A stretch of 64,000 nucleotides of DNA from Takakia lepidozioides (taxonomy: Eukaryota > Streptophyta > Takakiopsida > Takakiales > Takakiaceae): assembly GCA_030704615.1 (NCBI GenBank), contig CM060734.1, positions 51,228,042 through 51,292,041 of the forward strand, read 5' to 3'. Below, one piece after another: positions 24,642 through 35,045 of this stretch. The position numbers were made by a program, and so were the translations under genes. The notes under the pieces were generated by a model, which saw nothing but the letters and a program-made list of their open reading frames with translations, made no database searches and had not been told where the DNA came from. Positions within the stretch are counted from its first letter, which is position 1, and the number at the start of each line of letters is the position of its first letter.

Positions 24642-27600
24642 TCATGCTTGAGAGCATCTCAAACTCGTGCAGTCTCGCTCAAGTAGTGTCATAACATCAG
24701 CAGGCCCCATCGTACATTGGTGAATGTATGTGTCTCTTTTTGGATCACAAAACATCATCTGAATGTACATATAGTACAAATGTTTGCATGGCACAAATTT
24801 TCCTCTCTTTCCCAGAGAACTGGAGATTGTGTTTTTGAAGTCTGGGCAAGTGCAATCTGGGAAATTGGAAACTGTTACCTCGTACGCCCTATTGTGAAGA
24901 ACAGATCCCATCGTCACCATACTATACACCCGTCCGTAGCCTGGTGGGGGAACATCGACAACGTGGGTGATCCGACACTGAAGGGTTTTCGCCGATTCAA
25001 TCTTGCACTCGTGCTCTGCACCTGCCTCAACCCGCCGGACCACCTTTCCATTTCTTTTCGTTGGCCAGTCGTTGCCAAGTGGAGAGCGTGCAGGAAATGG
25101 GGAAGGGAAATCATGCGCGAAGAATTAACTGTCATGACAGTTGGTCCTCTTGGGAGCCGAAATTTTGCATCCTCCATCATGTCAATTTCCTGTGTAGACA
25201 GTGCAGTTCCCATCTTGACTGGCCAAACTTTTGGGATTTGAGGTTTGTTTATCACCGAATCACGGATAGTTCCCATCATGCAACGTTTCATGTCATCAGG
25301 ACAAAACCAAAACTTGTGAGGCCTGGCCTCCCGCGCACTATAATGCTTGAATAACCCTGTGAAAGTTGGGGTTGGAGTCCCTGCTGGGGCTCTACAAATC
25401 ATAGATGTGCACTTCACAAAGGACGTTGCCCTGACAGCAGAACATTTCACCTTCGAGCCTTGCGAGTTCGTTCTATGTGCCACTGCGCGTCTGCACAATC
25501 AGACTCCTGGATGGGTAGCAAGTTCGCCCCTTCTTCACGTGTAGTTGTAGTTGTCGACTCCGTGAACTCTGTCGAGGAAGATTCATCCACAAAGGATGTT
25601 GATTGCACGAAAGTCGGTGGCACGGGCACACGTGGCACTGAAAAATTATCCCTATCATGTCGATGCGATCCTGGAGGGATGTCCAGTTTGCGCTTGCATG
25701 AACCAAATCTCTCCTCACCTTCCAGATGAGGATGTCTGGATTGCAATGGTGTTCCCATTGTGCATTCGTTTACAACCTTTGCCATTCTAGCAGGATTCTT
25801 GCATCTGTTTGCAGCCCTCAACTGCAACTCCACCCTGTCTGGCCCCTTACCAGAACCTCGTCCACGAAGGAAATCCCGGTACCGTGTCTGTTGCGAAAGC
25901 GCTCGGACCATGTCATCCGAAGTGGCAATGTATAGGTCCCGTCCATTCTTGCCGGATTGCGCATTCCACACACTATGCACAGTCTCGGATAGATTACATG
26001 AAAGCATATCCGCTATGTCCTCCAGAAACATATTCTGCACACAATATTCTTTCCATTTATTATTGTAGATCAAAAGATAATACCATTGAAGAAAAGACAC
26101 GTGAACAGGGTTAATACCGTAAATTGAACTCATGGAAGCCTTGGAATTTAAAGAAGGGACCTTACTCTTGTCATGAACCCTCCCCACTGTTTGTATCTGA
26201 AGTGCCAGAATCCCATCCAGTCGTCAAGTTCTTTGAGGCCATCTTGACTTGCTGCATCGGAGGAGTACCACCATGCCCTGATAGTTTGGTATAAGGAGTT
26301 TGCTTCGATCTTGCTTGTCGCATCTTTATACAGCCGGCAGAGTCTCATGTGTTCCTCCTGCAACTCTGGTTTTATGCAATTCTTGGTGTGCCTTCGGAGG
26401 GACTGCGTCCAATGGAACAGGCAAGTGCGCTCCCTGCCCATCATGGGTATTTTTGGATCACCACTTCCAAAAACAGAACGGACTGCATTCCAATTTGCCT
26501 GCGCGCTATTGGCCATAAATCCATGAAAATTTGGATCTGAGACACCATGATTTCTCATGACTTTCACAAGTGACTTCCACATTAGGATTTGAGACTCAGT
26601 GTCTTCGGATTGCATGTCACACACTGCAATTGTCATAGCTCTTTGGTAAGAAGGATCGTACATATGGGCAGCCATGGTTGTCCAACCCTTTACACGTTTC
26701 ACATGATCACACATGAGCCAGGATTTCTGCAGGTCGCCTCCGGCCTGCATTCTCCGGACCAAACTAACTCCGCTTCCCTCCGCAACTGTGGACATCTTGA
26801 ACAAGAACACTTTCAATGACCCCTGACCAGGAAAAACATTGTCTTGAATGAAGTCGTACATGCTTCTCCGCTTCAATTCTAGGATGCTATCCACGTAACC
26901 TGTGCTCCCTGTTCCCATTCTGAGTGCGTTGATGTGGTTGCGTACATTGGGTGAACTAAGGGTCGAGAAATAGTCCATAACGACGTCCAGTTTTTCGCTG
27001 TCCAGTTTCTCAATGTTCTCTTCCGCTGCCCCTAGAATGTGTTTTTGCAAGAAGCTCTTGCTTGCAGAAAGTGCAATTGCAGATGGCGGTGCATAAGGAG
27101 CATTCTCCACCTCATGCCGTAGAAGTCCCCTAATTGTTTCAAGACTTTTTCAACAATCCCCTTTCGATACGGGGTGGGTATGATTTTCGCAATATTTGCA
27201 GAGTAACGTCGTGTTTTTAGGAGGTGGGCACCCTACCTCGAATGGGTTATCAGCGCAACCCTCCCACTCCGTCTCATTTGGGGAGCCTCTCAATGACAGG
27301 CAGTTGCAGGCTTCATTTCCACAACAGAGGTGCCCAACGCAGACTGATCTACGGAAAGACAAGCCATGAGGGTTATGTATGTTGGTTGTCTTAGTTCGAC
27401 ACCAAGGGTGTCCGTTGTGCTTCTTGTCCATCCCTTGCATGAGTCCCCCCAAACCCCCAAAGGACGTCGGAGGTGGCAGCTCAAAAACCACATCCCCATC
27501 AAATTCTGCAGGAAGGTATTTTGCTCTTACAATCTTTATTGCCCCCCATGCAATTCCACGCACGTCACTTCTGCAGTTTGGCAAGCCTTTCATAGACTGC

Positions 27601-28100
27601 AGCTTTGGAACCACACTGCCTATCTCCTGGACATGTGGTTCTTCGACAGAAGACAGGTGTGGTGGAGGTGGAATCTCAGAGATGTCGTCGTCACCGGAGC
27701 TTTCCGAGAGATCCACAAAAGGCGTCGAAGTGCTGGTGTCCTCTTTTTTAATTGTAGCAGGTGTGAAGGCTGGAGCCACCGAAGCGGCAGTTCTTGGTGT
27801 GAGTGTTGAACCTGCAGACGAACGTTGTTGATCTCCATGCACATGGTAAGTGCCTGCTGGAACTCTCCATTGTCTAATACGGTCATCGCACACATATGGC
27901 TCCAGAATCATCATACTGTCGACCCTACTGGCGGAGTCGTGCACTTCTTTCTCCACATGCACAATACCAACTTGCAGATCCAAGCTTCTACAAAGGACAT
28001 CCTCTCCCACGGTTGCCATCCCATTGGTGTCTATCACTTTGGTTAGGGGGAGCGATTTGTAAGCACAGTAAAATTTTACCAACTCATCTTTGAGAGCCAT
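24642..28100 (-). pseudogene. Mutator-like (MULE) transposase with WRKY-GCM1-type and SWIM zinc fingers
   Basis: The transposase starts at 28100 (MALKDELVKFY). An N-terminal Cys/His-rich module near 27,450-27,170 (HPWCRTKTTNIHNPHG, VGHLCCGNEACNCL, CKYCEN) fits the WRKY-GCM1 fold used for DNA binding in MULEs. The DDE region follows: SWLMCDHVKRVKGWTTMAAHMYD, then FMANSAQANWNAV and ERTCLFHWTQSLRRH (the C-x2-H hallmark). A clean intron (26165-26035, GTAAGG...GCAG, phase 0) leads to CNLSETVHSVWNA. The C-terminal SWIM finger CTCPDF...VPCKH lies at about 24,790-24,870. One TGA at about 27,150 and frameshifts near 25,470 and 25,045 disable it. The second catalytic acid position appears to be Asn (MANSAQ). 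Confidence 0.85.
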
Positions 28101-28570
28101 TCAAAAAGCAGAGAAGAGTACGGTACGGTAACAGTGTTCAACAAAGTGTGCCAGCACTCGAGCAAGCAGCCGTACGTCTGTGGATTGCAAAAAACAACTA
28201 GAATTTCCCCTACAAGAGCGTCTCCGCCGATGCACGACAATATGGATGAGCAGTTTCATTCCACTTTGCACCAGGACATCTATCCTCATCTATCCTAAAG
28301 TGTTCTGTCAGACAAGGTATCCTATGTAATTATTAACTGTCGATATTCAACGGTTTTTTTCACAGACACCAGCCATCAAGCCACCCATTCATTCTATCTT
28401 AAGATGTGAAGTGTCATAACTGTAGATGAAAAGCAGATAGGATGAAATTGTTCTCTTTGTTTTACTTTAATTGTCTCGAATGAGCAGACGACGTGGAGAA
28501 GACACCACCACTCAAGCGAAAACCTAAAATTCCCAAACGTGAGTAAGCCAGTTAAGGGTTAAGGGTTTAG
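28101..28570. promoter_or_regulatory. Divergent intergenic region between transposase and methyltransferase gene
   Basis: This 470-bp gap lies between the first codon of the minus-strand transposase and the open frame of the plus-strand gene. It should hold both promoters if both genes were expressed. I cannot name a specific element. The layout itself (shared promoter region inside a transposon) is seen; function is inferred. Confidence 0.35.
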
Positions 28571-29336
28571 GGAAACCTTATTTTAGCGCGATTAAGGACC
28601 GTACAGGGACGACGTGCCTTGCATGCAGATGCACCACGCCATCCCCCCGCCTCTCCAAGAAACTGGCATCTTGGCGCAGTAGGGTTGGGTGAGAGGCAAG
28701 CGCACTCCCTCTTTCCCGCACCTCATTCTTCCTCCCTACTTGCAATCGTGGATCCAGTCGAAAGCGAGACTCCCTCTCGACGAACAAGAAGGCGCCGCCG
28801 AACTCTTTACTACACATCTAAAAAGCAAAGGCTACAGGCGAAGAATAGAATGAAAAAGATCCGGAGGGAACTCATGTTGGGGGAGGAAACAGGGGAGGGG
28901 GACGCCGGAGGAGTGGGAGAGTCAAAGGCCGGAGTGGAAGAGGGCGGAGGAGTAGTTTTATGACAGTCTCTAGAGGGTGTAGCCGCAGTGGAGAAGGGGC
29001 GCAACGAGCTACAATCCTATGAGAGTGGAGATGAGGAACCCAAGACCCGCCTCCATCAACATTTTCAGGTTGTCCGCATAATGGACGAGACACCGGAGGA
29101 TGGAGTGCATGGTTTTGTCACCCACCAGCCCGACCTTCTGGGACCTGTCCTCCCACACGAGTCGAAGGAGGCAAGCCACACGGGTGGTGCATCTTCGAGC
29201 GCTGCGAAGAAGCAAGACGAGGTATGTGTGACGTTCCACTATATGTACCAGTCTCATTTCTTTTGACGTCTGAATCTCATTGCGCCAATCTTGCGTTTCT
29301 TGTTTTCCATTCACTCCCACAGATTCAAGACCAAAT

Positions 29337-29865
29337 CAACCTTGCATCAACGCAAGGTTGATTTGGGCTGCAGTCGTGTGTCCATCTAAATGGTTTTTTG
29401 TAAGGTCGAAGCATATCAGACAACCTTGCGTTGACGCAAGGTTGTTTGAGAGTCCAGACAATGTCTCTTTTGGACTTCACTCACAGAGGTACCAGCCCTA
29501 GAAACAACCTTGCGTCAACGCAAGGTTGATATGGGCTCCAGACCAGTGTTGTTTGAGGTTGTTTTTTTCAAGGATGAAGCTCATGAATCAACCTTGCGTT
29601 GACGCAAGGTTGATTGAGAGTCCACCAGATGGCTGTCTTGGCCGTCACTTTCACGGTTTCAAGCCGAAGAATCAACCTTGCGTTAATGCAATGTTGATTT
29701 GGGCTGCAAACCAGTTTCGAATTGATGCAGTTTTTTGATCGTTTGGAGCTCATGAAACAACCTTGCGTTGACGCAAGGTTGTTTGAGAGTCCTGCCAGTG
29801 TCCACATTTTCATTCAGTCCGACTGTTGCAAGCCCCACTATCAACCTTGCGTCAACGCAAGGTTG
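29337..29865. repeat. Regular array of seven 24-bp palindromes, 84-bp period, in intron 1 of the methyltransferase gene
   Basis: Each copy is CAACCTTGCG + TCAA or TTGA + CGCAAGGTTG. Copies start at 29337, 29421, 29505, 29589, 29673, 29758 and 29842, so spacing is 84, 84, 84, 84, 85 and 84 bp. Centres run TCAA, TTGA, TCAA, TTGA, TTAA, TTGA, TCAA. Spacers fall into two alternating families (one begins ATTTGGGCTGCA, the other TTTGAGAGTCC), so the underlying unit is about 168 bp. The whole array sits in the intron 29222-29999. Confidence 0.95.
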
Positions 29866-31854
29866 ATTTGGGATGCAAACCAAGGGTCATTTTCATTTCA
29901 AGCAAGGATGTTTTGGGCCAAGACTCTACATGTTTCTCTGTCATTGTTTTCAACAGCAGACTTCATGAATGACAGATCTTACTTTTTCAACAAAGGAAGA
30001 GGAAAAAGAAAGAACCTGCCAGAGACGTAGAAGAGGAAGAGTATGGGGATGCCGACGAAGGCGATGACGAACATTACGAAAACAGAACAGAGGCTGTTAT
30101 AGCTGGATAGAAGGTGAACTCTTCGAAGGTAATCCTGTCAATGGAAATTCCTGGTGGAGATCTTTTTATCCCACTGTGCAGAATGGTATCGATGACAGCT
30201 GTCCGCCCAGCTCTCAGAAACGACATAAGGAAACTGAAGAATGATTTCATGCATGGGTATGTGAAGGGATCTGTCGTGTTCTATGTTTCCACAATTGACA
30301 CGAAGGGCAAAGAGTGCCCTGTATCAGAAGAGATAGAGCATGGTTGGGATCAAAGTTGGCGTGAAGTTAACAGAGACTTCGAGGCCAAACTATCCAAAAA
30401 GGCATCCACGAAAGTTTTCATGGGGAAGATGTTTTTTGTGTGGGATGGCAATCACCGGTTGCTTGCCTGGATGGACTACATATCCGAATTACACCCAGAC
30501 AAGAAGGATTGGCACTGGAGCGTTTATTCTATGGTCCTTGATCACAAAGGACGAATCACACAGCTGCTCACTGCCATGCACGACATCAACAAGTAAGTTT
30601 TATGGAGTTGTTGTGCATTATGTGGATGCTTTGCTCTGTTTCTGGTTGTTATTTTTTTAATTGGCGACGTGACTATTCAATGCAGATCAAACGAAACCTC
30701 CCACATAACAACCAACCTCTGCCACACCCTTTTCCGGGTCCAGAAGATCGGTATGATGCCTCTGGAATCGTTTGCGAACGTGTTGACCCAAAGTCAAATG
30801 AAGAGATGCAGGGAGAAGAAGCTCGTCACCTGGTATAGCCTGACAAGAGAGGCATTTCTTGACTACATGTACACGGTAAAGAAACATAAACCGAATTCAA
30901 TTTCAGACTAGTTTGATGCCTCTATTCAATGGATGAGAACTAAAGGATCGTATATTTTGGATTGTTTGCAGCAAGAGATAGCAGAGATAGGCTTGAAGGC
31001 GAAGGCCGAATACTACGCCACTCACGTAGTGGAGGAGAGGTCTGCTGTGGGGATGGCAGAGGCAATCTGGTTTGAGATGGATAACCACAGAAAGAACATG
31101 CTGAGTGCTTTTGACAAACAAATCCGCATTGCAGATCCAGGTCTTGACTCACAGTTTCTGGAGCAAGTCAAAGTGCACTACGACAAGTACGGAACTAAGC
31201 CCGAAATGACCCAAGAGAAGCTGCATCGCCTCTCCATTTCAATGGTGGACACCGCAACCAAAATCAGGTGGTTGGAGATTTGGAACTCGGATCCTCTGGT
31301 GAAGGACACGTATGGGTTTCCAAGAACAGAGAGAAACCCCAAAACCAATGTGATAAAAGTGGTGAGCGACCACTCCTTCGACCAGTGGCTTCACAAAGCT
31401 ACAGTCTGGAGCCAGGTGAGATAAACAGCCCATTCTTGCAGTCTGCATTAATCCATGATTCCGTTTTCTTGTCTCCGATGCCTCACAATTGCCTTGTTTG
31501 GACAGCTGGAGAAGCGTGCAATTGCAGCACTGGGGGAGTCGTTGGCTGACTACAAAATCACCATGACGACACCCAAAATCTCTCTAGATCAATACATACG
31601 GAAATGGAAATGTGCAATATGGAACAATTGTTTCTATAGGGAGTTTGAAAGAGACAAAGGCATTTCAAGGTCGAATGAGTTCAAGAATCAGTACAATAGC
31701 GAACAAGCTATGAAGCGAGTCTTGTACAGGTATCACGTTTCTTTGTGTTTGCATTTTGCTTCCTCAAATCCCCCTTATGTTCTGACAAGGCTGAACTGGG
31801 ACTTACAAGGTAGGGCTATTATGATCGTCAGTCATTCAATTTCCAGTCGCAATT

Positions 31855-32300
31855 TAGCCTTGCGTCAACGCAAGGTTGGTTCGGGCATATGGTACTCCAC
31901 TTCATGTACTAATTCCTGTTTGTTGTGTGCTACTTCTCTAGACATGTTCCAACCTTGCGTTGACGCCAGGTTGGATGTAGGTCCTGCAGAACAACATTTT
32001 TTCAAATTTATCTGCACGTTGTAGTACATATTTCGATCATCCTTTTCTTCTCCACTGTCTCTTCGTTTCAAATTCTGCTTCTCAATATTCATTTTACACA
32101 CTCATTTCAACCTTGCGTTAACGCAAGGTTGTTTTAGGCTTGATTTTAGCTGTACATTTAAGTTATACCTCAATGCATTGTTCAGCCTTGCGTTGACGCA
32201 AGGTTGTTCGTTGCTCGTACTAGACCAATTTTGTGTTTTTATTGTTGGTTTTCGCAATTCGTTGGGATGCCTCGAACAACCTTGCGTCAATGCAAGGTTG
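31855..32300. repeat. Five more copies of the same palindrome, irregularly spaced, in a second intron
   Basis: Copies start at 31855 (left arm decayed), 31950, 32108, 32183 and 32277, all inside intron 31730-32384 of the same gene. Spacing is 95, 158, 75 and 94 bp. The last copy is extended by CCTCGA on the left and TCGAGG on the right around one A/A mismatch, making arms of 17 nt. Confidence 0.93.
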
Positions 32301-34450
32301 ATCGAGGTACTTTATTTTTCCATCTTCTTTGTGTCTGACTGACAATTACCTTCACCAAACTGCTCATTTGGGTTTGATTTCCAGGTACATATATAATGTC
32401 CTCATTCCGGGCAAGTACCTCAGTGATGAACCGGATTTCATTTTCATGTGGGCGGACCCCACTAAGGACAAGACAATGTACACTGCGGGAATCGCGAAGG
32501 ACTGGGGCAGGGCACACTTCAGAGACTGTGGCTGGTACCTGGACTTGCCGAAACAGGACACACCGTTTGAGGAGGTGGTGATGCGCAACTTCAATGATAA
32601 TGCAGCAGCTCTTGCACCACTCAGTGACAAGGAAATTCAGGAGAGAATAATTCAATCCCTCGCAATAAAGGAGCCGGAAAAAATTAGCACTCCTAAACGC
32701 AAAGGGAAGGGCGCAGGTGACGGGAAGGGTAAGGGGAAGATTGTGGCTGGGCAGGAACAGTCTATGCAGGACACCACGGAGCGTCTGCCCTCTCCAACTC
32801 GCAAGGACAGGAGAACTCCGAAAACTAAAGAACAGCCTTACGAGGCCAGAGAGCACCCTTCTCGGGTTTTGGGTCAGTATGAATTTGAGGTGATTAACGA
32901 GAGCTTCTTGGCAATGATGGAATCCAGGAAATCCACTTTCAAAGGAGAGAAATTGAAGACTTGGGACATCCTGGTTTCTTTCCTCAAACAGGTAACCACA
33001 CAAAACTTTGCCTGGGGTGTTCTTCACTATGTTCAAAATTGAGTTCTGCTCCTAACTGGTCTATTATTTTTGTTATGTGAAATAGGTCACCAAAAGACCT
33101 GAATGGGTTAATGGAAGCCAGCAAGCGTACGCAACAGACCTGGTGGTGCTAGATATTCCAGATGGTTTGCCTGTGCCGGATGTCTTGCCATCGAACACAA
33201 CGCCATCGTGGAACAAGTCAGATACCCTTTTCTGGCAGTGGGTTTTTTCCTTCAACAACAAATTTTTGTCTGATGCAGGAGCACTTCTACTTTTGCAAGC
33301 AAAAGACATGTTGGCGCGCAGAACCCTTTTCAGTTACATGAAGGCTTCCGGATTTAAGGTCATCAAAACATGGACGTGCATCAACACTCTTCCACTTTCC
33401 AAGGGGGAGTTCCCACGACAGAGGGTGAGTTCAGGATTGTGGCCTGCCTCTTCTTGTGCTTTCATTCAGTTGAGCTCGTTGAGCATGTTCGAAAACTGAT
33501 TGTTTTGGGGGGGGGAATGCAGACTCGGGTGTTCGAGGCTTTGTGCTTGGTGAGGATGTGAAAGGACACCCTCCCTGCCGGTATTGCGGAGTTCCAGTTG
33601 AGAGACCTTGCAGCACACATCGACCCCACCTATGAGTCTGTGGGGGATGATGTCCTGTACAATTACGTGGACTCCGGGTGGACCATGAAAGGGACAAATG
33701 GTGTCCCTTGGAGAGGTGCTCGGGAGAAATCTCCAGCATTCATGTAGACTCTGGTGGAGACTTGCAGCCGGCATGGGGGGCGGGTGGTGGACTTATCTTT
33801 GGGAACATGTGTGCCCTGCCAAGTCTCCTCCTCTAGGATCTTAAATTTGTAATTATTCTTGATTTTCTAACCATTCGTTCTGTACGTTTGCAGGTGCAAC
33901 ATTCCATGCCTGCAAGAGCGCCGGTAGACACTTCTTCGGCATGGAGGGGGATGCGGAGCTGTTTTCATGCGAGATTCAACAACTCACCTCCGGCTCAACA
34001 TCGGCCCCACACAAAGAAACAATTTTCGATGATCGAGATCTTCCAGATGAAGACCTCGACGTGGACTCCGACTTTGAATGTACGTAAGTCCGGTTTGTTT
34101 TGGATGAAATGTCGGTTTTTATATTATACAGACCTTCATTTTTGTTGACAAGCATTTCCCTTCCGCGGTCCTGTCTTTCTGCTTATAGGTCTTGCAACTT
34201 TGGGAATCTTTGCAGGACACCAAAAACAAGGAGAAGCATCCCTTTCTTTGCTAACCCGGAATTTTTCTCGAGCCCACCTCCCCCCCTACAGTTGCCATGC
34301 TATGCTGAGGCCGCCGCTAGAGAGTTTACTCTTTGCCACTCTCCCCCTCTACTTTGCATAAATCATGTAGAAAAGGTGGACAATAGGGCTAGGATCTTTA
34401 TGGACATTAGTGCGTCGGAGTCCGGAGGTACCACAAGTTCTAGTGCATAG

Positions 34451-35045
34451 AAATTTCCGATTGGTTCCACCTGTTGGGGAATATCTAGGTAATCAACTGT
34501 CACGAGATTGCTTCTCTTGCTTCAACTGCGTGCCTCCCTCCCCAACTTTGACTACATAAGACATATTCTGGACAAAAAAATTCTCATCTTCATTTGCAAG
34601 TCCATTCATACACTCTTTGTGGGTCCACAATACTTCCAGTCCTTACACATATGCACGTACATTGTTCATGCATCCAAAACATAAGTCCATCCATCAACTG
34701 ACCGAAATTCTTCCATTCCAAATTTGTCACTCCGTCGCTCATCCAGTGTTCCAGCATACATCATCCATCATTCGCCCCACACTCAGCCATCATTAATGTA
34801 ACATCCAACCAACATTCATCCACCATCCATCCAACATTTTTCATCCATCCACTATTCATCCAACGTTCATCCATTTCCAAATCCAAGTACGCATTATATT
34901 TTCACTCGTTCCCATGGGAATAGGTCCCTTGGGTTATCACCGTCTGCGGTTGTGGGCCCCTACTCCCTCTGGCGTGAGCATCTTTCCGCTCACGGATTGG
35001 CATCTTCTCACTCACGCATCTCCCCGCTCACGTGAGCCGCTCACG
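34451..35045. repeat. CATCCAT-rich subterminal region and flank
   Basis: From about 34,670 to 34,880 the plus strand is dense in CATCCATC and CATTCATCC motifs, the reverse complement of the GGATGAATG cluster at 24,170-24,270. From 34,960 to 35,050 the words GCTCACG and CGTGAGC recur in both orientations. No gene is seen. Confidence 0.6.

Larger units (their letters stand above)
28571..34450 (+). pseudogene. ParB-like domain / beta-class DNA amino-methyltransferase fusion, multi-exon, with nonsense codons
   Basis: Exons are 28571-29221, 30000-30592, 30686-30875, 30972-31415, 31506-31729, 32385-32991, 33086-33424, 33523-33808, 33894-34083 and 34216-34450. All nine GT-AG introns preserve phase, giving about 1,100 residues in one frame from about 28,849. 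The N-terminus is basic (SRRTRRRRRTLYY). Exon 2 has FFVWDGNHRLLAWMDYI, the ParB/sulfiredoxin-fold GNHR signature. A linker is Lys/Gly-rich (KRKGKGAGDGKGKGK). Exon 7 has DLVVLDIPDG (position of motif IV) and LSDAGALLLLQAKDML. Exons 8-9 have WRGAREKSPAFM, VVDLSLGT and, across the intron, AGRHFFGMEGDAELF, matching the C-terminal D-x-x-x-G-T ... GR-x-x-x-G-x-E motif of beta-class N4-cytosine/N6-adenine DNA methylases. In-frame stops at 28961, 30108, 33556 and 33745 are each one C-to-T change from sense. No start codon is certain. Target base cannot be told. Confidence 0.75.
24138..34909. mobile_element. Putative composite DNA transposon: MULE transposase plus ParB-like/DNA methyltransferase gene
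   Basis: Two divergent multi-exon genes face away from each other across 28,101-28,570. The outer flanks carry related inverted sequence. The left side starts ACGAATGAAAAT and has several GGATGAATG motifs at 24,170-24,270. The right side, read on the minus strand from 34909, starts ACGAGTGAAAAT and continues with GGATGAACG, GGATGAATA, GGATGGATG and GGATGAATG down to about 34,740. This looks like a pair of degenerate terminal or subterminal inverted repeats. I found no target-site duplication, so the exact ends and the unity of the element are inference. Confidence 0.55.

Noticed and set aside
28953-28988. A 36-bp intron in the methyltransferase gene
   Set aside because: It would keep the frame, but it is very short; a TGA one step from CGA in a continuous exon explains the same interruption.
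29337-29865. CRISPR array
   Set aside because: Palindromic repeats with even spacing look CRISPR-like, but the spacers fall into two alternating related families, the array lies in a spliceosomal intron, and no cas genes are present. It is a 168-bp tandem duplication carrying palindromes.
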